A DNA stretch of 8,607 bases from Dietzia timorensis. GTDB taxonomy: Bacteria; Actinomycetota; Actinomycetes; Mycobacteriales; Mycobacteriaceae. The notes beneath the pieces are model-generated. The model was not told the DNA's origin and did not search any database. It saw only the letters and a program-made list of their open reading frames with translations. Shown one piece after another: positions 1 to 6,931 of the stretch. The stretch is taken from contig NZ_DYXM01000131.1 in assembly GCF_020742175.1 (NCBI RefSeq), positions 1-8,607 of the forward strand, read 5' to 3'. Numbering within the stretch: the stretch's first letter is position 1; each line of letters begins with the position of its first letter. A program made the position numbers and the translations under genes.

Positions 1-862
1 CGCTGTCCTCGCCGCCCCCGGCACCGCCGGTCACGTTGTCGAGTTGCTGCACCCCTTCGGAGGACTCGCCGACGGGGACCTGGGCACCGATCGCGACGAG
101 TTCGGCGACCTTCCACTGATCGCCTTCGCGAATGAGCTCCACGCGGGCCGCCTGACGGCCGGACACCGGGGGGAGCTCCTCTCGTTCGGACTGCGCCGTG
201 TACACGAGGAGCACTGTCGCCGTGCCGGTGTCTTCGTCGATATCGCTCAACGCAGAATTGGAGATCTGCGCCGACGTCGTCGCGCCCTGATCCACTACGG
301 TTTGCTTGATCTGCTCTGCGTATTCATCCTGCTGAGCGAGAAATTCACCGGTCGACCCCTCGCGCAACCGCTCCTGGTCCTCATCGATCGTGTCTGCGGA
401 GAACGACAACGAGTTGACCACCACCTGTGACGCGACGTCGATGACCTCGTCGCGCAGGGCCGCCGCATTCTTGTCGCTGCGGTCCTGGAAGTACCCGATG
501 GCCTGCCACACAGCTCCCGCCACACCAATCACAAGTATGACGACGGAAAGCACAGCCACCCATGCCGGAACGCCACCGCGTTTCTTCGCGCCTTCGCCGC
601 CGGCCGTCGACGCGTCCCCGCCGTCCTCGCGGTCCGCGCCGGCGTCCTCACCGGAGTCCTTGGACTTCTTGGACTCCTCGGATTTCTTGGCCTCCTTCGA
701 GGAGGATGTGCTCGTCGCCTCGCTTTCGCGCTTCGAGGGCGGATTCCCAGTGTCCTTGGCGGCACCGGCTGCGGTGTCCTTGGAATCCTTTGGGTCTGTG
801 GAATCCTTCGAGTCCTTGGGGTCCGCCGAATTCTCCGGCGGGGTCTTGTCGTCCTTGCTCAC
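1..862 (-). CDS. Mce-associated membrane protein (Mas-type), 3' end outside the window
   Basis: I read 287 codons with no stop before the window edge, so the C-terminus is missing, though the Gly-rich end (GGAGGGEDS) suggests it is near. The GTG start at 860-862 is chosen because AAGGAG lies 4 bases upstream and no in-frame ATG precedes it closely. Residues 1-97 are a hydrophilic, low-complexity tail rich in Lys, Asp, Ser and Glu. Residues 99-119 (PAWVAVLSVVILVIGVAGAVW) form one membrane helix preceded by KKR, which predicts a cytoplasmic N-terminus. Residues 120-275 form an outside domain: a helical start, then a β-rich part (TGTATVLLVYTAQS; AARVELIREGDQWKVAEL) like the small NTF2-like domain of Mce-associated proteins. 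These proteins are encoded after mce operons and are thought to support Mce transporter assembly or stability. Family assignment rests on the architecture and on the position after mceF. The role is inferred. It is separated from mceF by 171 bp and is probably transcribed on its own. Confidence 0.82.
   Translation of the reverse strand, partial: MSKDDKTPPENSADPKDSKDSTDPKDSKDTAAGAAKDTGNPPSKRESEATSTSSSKEAKKSEESKKSKDSGEDAGADREDGGDASTAGGEGAKKRGGVPAWVAVLSVVILVIGVAGAVWQAIGYFQDRSDKNAAALRDEVIDVASQVVVNSLSFSADTIDEDQERLREGSTGEFLAQQDEYAEQIKQTVVDQGATTSAQISNSALSDIDEDTGTATVLLVYTAQSEREELPPVSGRQAARVELIREGDQWKVAELVAIGAQVPVGESSEGVQQLDNVTGGAGGGEDS
776..823 (-). repeat. Short tandem peptide repeat in the cytoplasmic tail of the Mce-associated protein
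   Basis: Residues 14-20 and 23-29 are the same heptad, DPKDSKD, 27 bases apart. Related Lys-Asp/Ser units follow (AAKDTGN, SKEAKKS, SKKSKDS). The DNA copies differ at several third codon positions, so the peptide pattern is better conserved than the DNA. This fits selection for charge and disorder, or an old duplication. Confidence 0.55.
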
Positions 863-866
863 TTCT

Positions 867-872
867 CTCCTT
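867..872 (-). promoter_or_regulatory. Ribosome binding site that sets the GTG start of the Mce-associated gene
   Basis: The minus strand reads AAGGAG, then AGAA, then GTG. This near-consensus Shine-Dalgarno sequence decides the start at 862. An out-of-frame ATG a little upstream (897-899 region) opens a different reading frame and has no such support. Confidence 0.7.
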
Positions 873-918
873 GAACCACGGCATGCGAAAAGGGCGCACG
901 CTTCTGCGGTCTCGGTAG

Positions 919-937
919 TGACGGCCGTACGCCGTCA
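919..937. promoter_or_regulatory. 7-bp inverted repeat, possible operator or leader hairpin
   Basis: TGACGGC (919-925) and GCCGTCA (931-937) are perfect inverted arms around CGTAC. The centre lies about 66 bases upstream of the GTG start of the Mce-associated gene. Its size and symmetry suit a dimeric repressor such as a TetR-type protein, or a small stem in the 5' leader. Nothing in the window names the binding protein. Confidence 0.35.
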
Positions 938-954
938 GTAGAAAATGCCGTAAC

Positions 955-965
955 CACCTTAGGTG
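955..965. promoter_or_regulatory. Palindrome CACCTTAGGTG overlapping a repeated TAAGGT hexamer
   Basis: Five-base arms CACCT and AGGTG flank a single T. On the minus strand it contains TAAGGT (956-961). An identical TAAGGT sits 14 bp upstream at 970-975. It could be a -10 element, a regulator site or chance; the sequence alone does not decide. Confidence 0.25.
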
Positions 966-994
966 ACGTACCTTACAGGCGGCTGGTAGCCGAA

Positions 995-1028
995 AGCCGG
1001 GCGCGGCGTTGTGTCGCTGCGCCCGGCT
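995..1028 (-). terminator. Strong GC-rich hairpin just after the mceF stop, probable terminator of the mce operon
   Basis: The arms AGCCGGGCGC (995-1004) and GCGCCCGGCT (1019-1028) pair perfectly over 10 bp. Inside them, after one mismatch, GCG (1006-1008) pairs with CGC (1015-1017), leaving a 6-base loop. On the minus strand the hairpin starts 6 bases after the mceF TAG stop and is followed only by TTT. It is therefore not a classic intrinsic terminator with a long U-tract. High-GC actinobacteria often use such hairpins with weak U-tails. The position right after the last gene supports termination or 3'-end protection. Confidence 0.6.
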
Positions 1029-1033
1029 GTGGT

Positions 1034-2287
1034 CTAACCGCTCCCCTTCGGCACGGCCCCGGTGAACTCGGCGAGTTGTTGACCAACTGCCGACAGATCG
1101 AGACGGTCCGGCGCCACCTTCGGTTTGTTGTCCCAGGGCTGGACGACCTCCGGATCGGCCAGCTCGGCGCTCTCTTGACCACGAACCGAGGTCATCGAAC
1201 CCTCGGGCACCTTACAGCCAGCGTCCCAGTTCACAGGGAAATCCTGCTCTTGGTAGTCGAAGCTCGGGTCCGCAGCCTTCATCTCGTCGAGCATTTCATG
1301 GGTGCGTTCGTAGCCGATGGTGCACGGCGGCGGATTGTTGTTCTCCAGCACGAGCCCGAAGTGGATCGTGCCATCGCCCGGCGCCACTGACTGCGAACCG
1401 GAGGACAGTACGGGCAACAGCTGCAGGAGCGTGCGAACACCCGCCGACCTCGGATCCACGGCCTTCATCGTCGTAGACAGCCGTTCGGTGGCAACAGTGA
1501 GCGGAGGGCCGGACTGTCGCACGAGCTGGCTTGCCTCGGTGCTGAACTCGCCGGAGGTATCGATGAGGCGGCGCAGATCGCTGTCCGAGTCTCGGAGCGC
1601 CTCGGTCACCGTGCGGAGGTCGCCGGAGAACGAGACAATCTCCGCCTGTTGCACCGCCTGCGTGTCGAGCACCACGGCACCATCCTGGATAAGCCGTTTG
1701 AGCTGTGGAAGCGTCTCGATTCCGGTTTCGGACAACTCGACGAGCGAGTCGGCGAGGTTTCGCAATTCCGGACCGCGATCGCGGACGGCATCGCCGAGTT
1801 CTTCCACAGTGATACGGAGCGGGTCCAGCGGAATCGAACGAGCGAGATCGTCGACGTTTTCGATGAGCTCCTCGACACGAACCGGAAGATCCTCGCGCGT
1901 GCCGCTCAGGGTGCTGCCGGCTTCGAGATACGGCTCGGAATCGCTGACGGGCCGTAGGTCAACGTACTGCTCACCGATCGCGGAGCGATTGGCCACCACT
2001 GCGCGAGCATTCGCGGGGATCTGCGGCGCATCCTTGTCGATCTCGAGCTCGACATTCACACCGTCGTTGGTCAGGCTCAGATCGCCGACACGCCCCACCT
2101 CGACGCCGCGGTAGGACACCGCAGCATTGGTGAAGATACCGCCGGAATCCGGCAGCTCGAGGTTGACGCTGTACTGCCCGAAGCCAAATAGCGTCGGAAT
2201 GCGCACGTAGTTGATGCCGACATAGGCAACGCCGACTGCGGCGATGACACAGAACGCGATCAGCTGGTAACGGATTGATTTTTTCAT
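1034..2287 (-). CDS. mceF: Mce family protein MceF, lipid-transport tube subunit
   Basis: 417 aa. This is the sixth Mce subunit of a lipid importer, anchored in the plasma membrane and reaching into the periplasm. Residues 8-27 (QLIAFCVIAAVGVAYVGINY) are the N-terminal membrane helix. The Mce/MlaD β-barrel domain follows at about 37-113 with the family motif YRGVEVGRV (59-67). Residues 130-285 are a long helical region that in this family builds the tube. The C-terminal part carries the MceF-like segment NNNPPPCTIGYERTH and a second cysteine (C322, C358). Its start overlaps the mceE stop by 4 bp (ATGA), and it is the last gene of the operon before a hairpin. The F position follows from gene order after the lipoprotein MceE. 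Which mce cluster it equals (mce1, mce4 and so on) cannot be told. Confidence 0.95.
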   Translation of the reverse strand: MKKSIRYQLIAFCVIAAVGVAYVGINYVRIPTLFGFGQYSVNLELPDSGGIFTNAAVSYRGVEVGRVGDLSLTNDGVNVELEIDKDAPQIPANARAVVANRSAIGEQYVDLRPVSDSEPYLEAGSTLSGTREDLPVRVEELIENVDDLARSIPLDPLRITVEELGDAVRDRGPELRNLADSLVELSETGIETLPQLKRLIQDGAVVLDTQAVQQAEIVSFSGDLRTVTEALRDSDSDLRRLIDTSGEFSTEASQLVRQSGPPLTVATERLSTTMKAVDPRSAGVRTLLQLLPVLSSGSQSVAPGDGTIHFGLVLENNNPPPCTIGYERTHEMLDEMKAADPSFDYQEQDFPVNWDAGCKVPEGSMTSVRGQESAELADPEVVQPWDNKPKVAPDRLDLSAVGQQLAEFTGAVPKGSG

Positions 2288-3540
2288 CCCTGCGCCTCGT
2301 CTGCCTCTTCGAGGAGATGCTCCATCGTGGGCGAGAAGTCACTCAAGCCCGGAGTCTCCGGCCCTTCGACCGCGCGCGACATCATTCTCTGCGGCTCTGG
2401 GAATAGCGGGAGCGGAAGTACGATGGTCGTCCTCCGGTCCGGACCGTTCTCCCCCGCCCACGGGTTACGCGGGTCTTCCGAGTACGGCCCCGACGTCGTC
2501 GTCGGTGCAATCGACTGCGGGTCGCCCTTGCCGACACCGAGGTTGGAAAGCACGTTCGCAACCTGGGTGTCGACGTTGAGGAACACGTTCGACGACGAAC
2601 CGATCGTCGTATCCGCAGATGAGTCAGGGAACGGATACGTCGGCACGATGGCGGCGACATCGACGAGTTCCGGAGTCACCTTGGACAGCTCCTGAAGCAC
2701 CGGGCGCAAGGCGCGCAGATCTGCGATGAGATCCTCGCGAGAGCGCACCAGCAGATCCGTACCGGACTGTCCGAGAGCATCGATGCGCCGGAGCATCTCG
2801 ACGAATTGCGGACGCTGCTCGTCAAGCACCCGCACACCTTCCGGGAGCTCGTCCAGGATCGCCTCGATCTGCGGCGTCTGTTCCCGGGTATTTGCCGAGA
2901 GCTCATTGACCCCATCGATCGCATTGACGATCGAGTCCCGCTGACGATTGAGGGAGTTGATGAGGTCGGCGGTGGTGTTGAGAGTGTCTTTCAGCTGATT
3001 CTCGCGACCGTTCGTCATGGAATTCAGTTCCGTAACGATCGACTGGATCTGGCTGAGGCCACCACCGTTGAGCACCAGGCTCAACGCACCGAGAACCTGC
3101 TCGATATTAGTCGCCGTCCTCGTCCGTTCCAGCGGGATGACGTCTCCATCGCCGAGCTTGCCGTGCGGAGTCCCACCTTCCGGCGCCGAGAGTTCAACGA
3201 ATTTCTCACCCAGGAGGTTGGTCTGCTGAACGGAGGCGACGGCGTTGGCCGGGAGGGCGACGTCGTTGCGCAATTCGATCTCGATCTGAGCGGTCCACCC
3301 GTCCTCAGCGAGCGAAATATTATCGATACGCCCTGCGGGGAGCCCGTTGACCTTTACCGTGCCCTGCCGGACAAGGTCGAGAACGTCCTCGAACTGGATG
3401 GACACATTGATCGGGTCGCTACCGGTATTCGCCCCACCGGGCAACGGCACGTCTTCGAGGCTCGTGCCACAGCCGGCGGTCAACGCGACGACCGCGCCGA
3501 GGGCGATAGCGGACGATGTGACCTTGATCCGGCGATTCAT
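2284..3540 (-). CDS. mceE: Mce family lipoprotein MceE (LprK/LprN type)
   Basis: 418 aa. This is the lipid-anchored subunit of the Mce complex. The first 24 residues are a lipoprotein signal: basic MNRRIK, a hydrophobic stretch, then LTAGC with C24 as the predicted lipidated residue. It has no other cysteine. The Mce/MlaD domain is at about 43-118; its motif KVNGLPAGRI (63-72) is the most diverged of the six copies here, with PA in place of the usual KV, EV, AV or NI. Residues 138-275 are helical (for example the SIVTELNSM to NQLKDTLN region). The end is Pro-rich and hydrophobic (TTIVLPLPLFPEP), followed by an acidic tail. It overlaps mceD and mceF by 4 bp each. GAAGGGAG, 6 bases upstream, serves as ribosome binding site. 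A lipoprotein in fifth place is the hallmark of actinobacterial mce operons. Confidence 0.95.
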   Translation of the reverse strand: MNRRIKVTSSAIALGAVVALTAGCGTSLEDVPLPGGANTGSDPINVSIQFEDVLDLVRQGTVKVNGLPAGRIDNISLAEDGWTAQIEIELRNDVALPANAVASVQQTNLLGEKFVELSAPEGGTPHGKLGDGDVIPLERTRTATNIEQVLGALSLVLNGGGLSQIQSIVTELNSMTNGRENQLKDTLNTTADLINSLNRQRDSIVNAIDGVNELSANTREQTPQIEAILDELPEGVRVLDEQRPQFVEMLRRIDALGQSGTDLLVRSREDLIADLRALRPVLQELSKVTPELVDVAAIVPTYPFPDSSADTTIGSSSNVFLNVDTQVANVLSNLGVGKGDPQSIAPTTTSGPYSEDPRNPWAGENGPDRRTTIVLPLPLFPEPQRMMSRAVEGPETPGLSDFSPTMEHLLEEADEAQG

Positions 3541-4766
3541 CGCGGGCTCCCTTCGGACGTCGGCGCACGATTGAATCCCTCGGTACCCGGAACGTATCCC
3601 GGCACCTGGAGCGTTTGCGCCAGCTCGGCGGTCATGATGCCGGTGGGAAGCTCCACGTTCTCCTTCAGAAAGGCGTTGCGCTCCTCCACCTGGGCCTCAC
3701 ATTCCTTGATGCCGGCCTCATCGGTGAGGTCTTCCAATACGGGATTTCCCGGCTGCAGCCGATTGATCTGCATCAGCTTGCACAAGACACCGGCGGGGCT
3801 CTGCGAATCGTGAAGTACGAGTCGCATATCTAACGTGCCCGATTCCGGGTTGTATGCCTCGATCAGGTTGGTCAATGCCAGCGGTGCCTGCACCAGGATT
3901 TCCTTGAGGTCCTCCGTGTGGTCTGCTGTGATACCGCCGACCGTGGCGAGTTTCTCGGCATTGCGTTGGATGACATCCTGGTTGTCCCGGACCAGGCGCG
4001 CTACGTCGGCGAGGGCCCAGGAGAGTTCACCGAGCGCGGACTGCAGGTTTTCCCGTTGATTGGCGACGGTCTGGTTGAACTGCGCCATCTGGTCATTGAA
4101 CGTTCGCACCTGCTGATCATTTTCGGCCAGCATCGACACGAACGTTTGCAGATTGGTCACGGTGCCGGCAAGGTCCTCGCGGGAGTCGGCCAACGTCGTG
4201 GACGCCTGCGAGAGCTGATCGATGGAATCGCCGAGTGCACGGCCGTTCTCGCCGAGAGTTCGTGCAGAGGTGTCGAGGAACCTGTTGACAGTGCCGTCCT
4301 TGTTCACGCCATCAGGGCCCAGCGCGGTCGACAGATCCTGCAAGGATTTATAGAGCTCATCGACTTCCACGGGCGTCGTCGTGCGCTCGCGCTCGAGGAC
4401 CGCACCGTCTTCCATCTTGGGCCCGTTGGAGTATGCCGGAAGCATTTGGATGTATCGGTCCGGGATGACCGATGGCGTCACCTGAGCAGCCTTGGCATCG
4501 GAGGGAAGGTCGACACCGCGGTTGACGAACGCCTTCACCTCGACCTGGTCGCCGCGCGGAGTCACTTCCTCGACGCTGCCGACCTTGACTCCCAGCACCC
4601 GGATATCGGTGCCCTCGGAGACACCCACCGAGGTATCGAAGTACGCCGTGAAGTGGGTACGTCCGACCCGCGACCAGCTTCCCCATACCAATGCCGCGAC
4701 AACGATCACGACGATGAGCACGAGAGCAACGAGCCAGATCGGGAACTTCTTCTGTGCGAGTTTCAT
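3537..4766 (-). CDS. mceD: Mce family protein MceD, lipid-transport tube subunit
   Basis: 409 aa. Residues 9-28 (PIWLVALVLIVVIVVAALVW) form the membrane anchor. The Mce/MlaD domain spans about 36-110 with the motif RVLGVKVGSVEEV (56-68) and the strand VIPDRYIQMLPAY. The helical tube-forming region covers about 130-290 and is rich in Gln and Asn (for example DQMAQFNQTVANQREN). The C-terminal domain has two cysteines (C329 in AGVLCKLMQ, C356 in GIKECEAQV). It starts 3 bp after the mceC stop, the only junction in the operon with no overlap, behind a G-rich run (GGGGGG) that is the likely ribosome binding site inside the mceC end. It overlaps mceE by 4 bp. Subunit letter is by position. Substrate is unknown. 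Confidence 0.95.
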   Translation of the reverse strand: MKLAQKKFPIWLVALVLIVVIVVAALVWGSWSRVGRTHFTAYFDTSVGVSEGTDIRVLGVKVGSVEEVTPRGDQVEVKAFVNRGVDLPSDAKAAQVTPSVIPDRYIQMLPAYSNGPKMEDGAVLERERTTTPVEVDELYKSLQDLSTALGPDGVNKDGTVNRFLDTSARTLGENGRALGDSIDQLSQASTTLADSREDLAGTVTNLQTFVSMLAENDQQVRTFNDQMAQFNQTVANQRENLQSALGELSWALADVARLVRDNQDVIQRNAEKLATVGGITADHTEDLKEILVQAPLALTNLIEAYNPESGTLDMRLVLHDSQSPAGVLCKLMQINRLQPGNPVLEDLTDEAGIKECEAQVEERNAFLKENVELPTGIMTAELAQTLQVPGYVPGTEGFNRAPTSEGSPR

Positions 4767-4769
4767 GGT

Positions 4770-5801
4770 TTACTGGCCCCCCTGCTGCAGCGTTTCGCGA
4801 TTGCCGGGGATGAGCGGTAGTCCCGGCGGGAGCAGGTTCGTCACAGTTGTCTCGAACCAGCGGCCGTTGCCGAGGATGTCCGCGTAAATACCGTAGAACG
4901 GAGCGAGGTTCGTCAGCGACTGACGCAGGTCGTCCTCGTGCTCGGTGAGCACACCGAGCGCCTGGTCCAACTGGTCCAGGGTCGGACCGAACTGAGCCTC
5001 ATTGTCCGCAACCAACTGCCGCAGCTCCCGGGCGAGCGAAGTTCCCGACGCGAGAACGAGCTTGATCGACTCGGAACGCGAGTTGAGCTCTGTGAGCAGA
5101 TCGCCGACACCGGCGATAAGCTTGCGGAATTCCTCATTGCGTTCGGCGACGATCGTCGCCGACTGGCGTGTGGCCGCGAGAAGATCGCGTAGTTCCCGAT
5201 CCCTGCTGGAGATCGTGCGGGATAAGCGGGATACTCCGTCGACTGCGGAACGAAATTCGCCCGGCGCCACGTCCATCGATTCAGTGAGTACATCGAGCGA
5301 TTCGCCGAGACGTTCCTCGTCGATCCCCTCGACCACCTCGGCGGCCTGGCTGAACGCGGTCACGACGTCGTAAGGCGAGGTCGTGCGATCCAACGCGATC
5401 GGAGTATCGGTGTCCAGCTCCTCCCTGCCTGCGGGCTCCAGCGCAAGGAACTTCTGCCCCAGCACGGATTTGATCTGGATCGAGGCACGCGTCTCGTCGC
5501 CCAGCCACGCACCCTTGGAACGGAAGTCGATCTTGACCTTGTCACCTTCTAGGTCGACGTCGGTGACCTGCCCGACCTTGACTCCCGCGATGCGCACCTC
5601 GTCGCCGGACTGCATCCCGGCAGCCTCGGAGAAGTATGCGTGGTACTTCGGCCCGGCACCGACATACGGCAGCGAACTGAAATTGGCGCTGAGCAGCGTC
5701 AAAGCGAGAATCGTGACGATGCCGATCAGGCCCAGCAACGGATTGGGGATCCGGTACTCTCCTGCCTTTTTACCTTTACGCTTTTTCGTCTCGGCAGCCA
5801 T
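4770..5801 (-). CDS. mceC: Mce family protein MceC, lipid-transport tube subunit
   Basis: 343 aa, the shortest of the six. The N-terminus is strongly basic (KKRKGKK, residues 6-12) and cytoplasmic, followed by a membrane helix at about 21-39 (PLLGLIGIVTILALTLLSA). The Mce/MlaD domain is at about 52-125 with the motif VRIAGVKVGQVTDV (69-82) and the strand SVLGQKFLALEPAG. A helical region follows to about 300. It ends in a short tail (GNGRWFETTV, then NLLPPGLPL) typical of MceC proteins. It contains no cysteine, unlike A, B, D and F. The ATG overlaps the mceB TGA by one base (TGATG), with GGAGGT at 5810-5815 as ribosome binding site. This arrangement suggests translation by re-initiation after mceB. 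Confidence 0.95.
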   Translation of the reverse strand: MAAETKKRKGKKAGEYRIPNPLLGLIGIVTILALTLLSANFSSLPYVGAGPKYHAYFSEAAGMQSGDEVRIAGVKVGQVTDVDLEGDKVKIDFRSKGAWLGDETRASIQIKSVLGQKFLALEPAGREELDTDTPIALDRTTSPYDVVTAFSQAAEVVEGIDEERLGESLDVLTESMDVAPGEFRSAVDGVSRLSRTISSRDRELRDLLAATRQSATIVAERNEEFRKLIAGVGDLLTELNSRSESIKLVLASGTSLARELRQLVADNEAQFGPTLDQLDQALGVLTEHEDDLRQSLTNLAPFYGIYADILGNGRWFETTVTNLLPPGLPLIPGNRETLQQGGQ

Positions 5802-6931
5802 CAGTTCCCACCTCCGTTCGATTGTGCATTGGCCGCAGCCACCCCTTCTGCGCTACAGCGCGGCGCGGAGTTCGTGTAGATCGGTTGGCGTATGGTGTCG
5901 AGGTGCCCGACCAGAGGAAGGAGTGGATCGGACATATTCGGCGCGGAACCGGAGCCCACTGTGACGTCGATGCCACAAAGGTAGAACTGGAACCACGAAC
6001 CGAACGAGCCGGTTCGCACGAGCTTCTCCGTCTTCAGCGGCATGGTCTCGATCACCGACTCCAGACTGTCGCTGTTGGCATTAAGGTCCGTCGCAACGGT
6101 GTTCAACGCCGTGATCGAATCGGTGACCGCAGGCCTGGTGTTCTCGAGCACGTTGTCGGTGACCGACGTCAGATCCGCGAGAGAGTCGAGCGAGGAACCG
6201 ATCGCCTCGGAATCGGCAGACAACCCCTCGATCAGCGATGAGGTGTTGACGACCAGCTGGTCGAACTGATCTTCGCGATTATTGATCGTGTCGAGCACTG
6301 CCGTGAGATTGTCGATGACCTCTCCGATGACCTGGTCGCGATCGGCGAGCGTATTCGTCAGCGAACCGATATCGCGAACCAGCTGCTGGACCGTTCCGCT
6401 TTCGCCCTGAAGCACCTTGATCAGCGAGTCGGCGAGCTTGTTCACGTCCTCCGGATTGAGGGTGGTGAACAGCGGACGGAAACCATCGAACAAAGCCGTG
6501 AGGTTGACGGCGGGGGTCGTTTGCTCCAGCGGAATGGTGTCACCCGGCTCCATGTCTGCTCCGACTGCACCTTCTCCCCTGGACAGCGAGATATAGCGCT
6601 GGCCGATGAGGTTGCGGAACCGCATGTCGGCTTGGGTATTTTCCGGCAGGCTATCGCGTCCGCTGAGGACGAACGACACCCGAGCCTTGTCGTTGTCGTA
6701 GAGCTCGACGTTGGTGACACGGCCGACGGCGACGCCGGCGATGCGCACTTCGTCGCCGGCCTCGCTCTGCGTCGCGTCGGAGAAGATGGCGTGGTACTCT
6801 TCGCCATCGGTGGACCCGCTTCCTCGCATGGTGTTGGCGAGGATGACGATGGCCATCGAGGTGACGATGATGAAGATGATCAGCTTGATCATCGGAGCGG
6901 CGAGGCTCCGGTTGGAGGGATTCTTGCTCAT
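5801..6931 (-). CDS. mceB: Mce family protein MceB, lipid-transport tube subunit
   Basis: 376 aa. Residues 13-34 (PMIKLIIFIIVTSMAIVILANT) are the membrane anchor. The Mce/MlaD domain spans about 45-118 with the motif RIAGVAVGRVTNV (63-75) and the strand NLIGQRYISLSRG. Residues 140-300 are helical, with many Asp/Asn/Leu repeats of the tube region. The C-terminal domain includes FGSWFQFYLCGIDV and NSAPRCSAEG, with cysteines at 319 and 359; the Phe-rich FxxYLCG segment is characteristic of MceB. The ATG overlaps the mceA stop by 4 bp and has an excellent ribosome binding site (GGAGGT, 6941-6946, 9 bases upstream). It shares a 1-bp overlap with mceC. Confidence 0.95.
   Translation of the reverse strand: MSKNPSNRSLAAPMIKLIIFIIVTSMAIVILANTMRGSGSTDGEEYHAIFSDATQSEAGDEVRIAGVAVGRVTNVELYDNDKARVSFVLSGRDSLPENTQADMRFRNLIGQRYISLSRGEGAVGADMEPGDTIPLEQTTPAVNLTALFDGFRPLFTTLNPEDVNKLADSLIKVLQGESGTVQQLVRDIGSLTNTLADRDQVIGEVIDNLTAVLDTINNREDQFDQLVVNTSSLIEGLSADSEAIGSSLDSLADLTSVTDNVLENTRPAVTDSITALNTVATDLNANSDSLESVIETMPLKTEKLVRTGSFGSWFQFYLCGIDVTVGSGSAPNMSDPLLPLVGHLDTIRQPIYTNSAPRCSAEGVAAANAQSNGGGN

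Larger units (their letters stand above)
863..1033. other. Intergenic region between mceF and the Mce-associated gene
   Basis: This 171-bp stretch is the only real gap in the window. It contains, in minus-strand order, a strong hairpin (995-1028), two TAAGGT hexamers 14 bp apart (970-975 and 956-961), an 11-bp palindrome (955-965), a 7-bp inverted repeat (919-937) and the ribosome binding site. TAAGGT fits the loose actinobacterial -10 pattern TAnnnT, but no convincing -35 lies 16-18 bp upstream of either copy. A promoter here is likely from the layout but is not located. No RNA gene or extra ORF is seen. Confidence 0.6.

Noticed and set aside
648..899. An ATG-started minus-strand frame overlapping the N-terminal tail of the Mce-associated gene
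   Set aside because: It is in a different frame, is only 83 codons, lacks a ribosome binding site and ends inside the larger gene.
390..941. A plus-strand frame of 183 codons opposite the Mce-associated gene
   Set aside because: Its Ser/Phe/Leu-rich repeats are the antisense image of the Lys/Asp/Ser-rich tail on the minus strand. The minus-strand gene has a ribosome binding site, a membrane helix and the right genomic place.
1317..2114. A Ser/Arg/Thr-rich plus-strand frame opposite mceF
   Set aside because: Its composition is that of a reversed reading of a GC-rich gene, with no domain features and no start signal.
2806..4820. Long plus-strand open frames opposite mceD and mceE (2806-3813 and 3918-4820)
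   Set aside because: They mirror the codon pattern of the minus-strand mce genes, have no ribosome binding site or domain, and overlap genes of certain identity.
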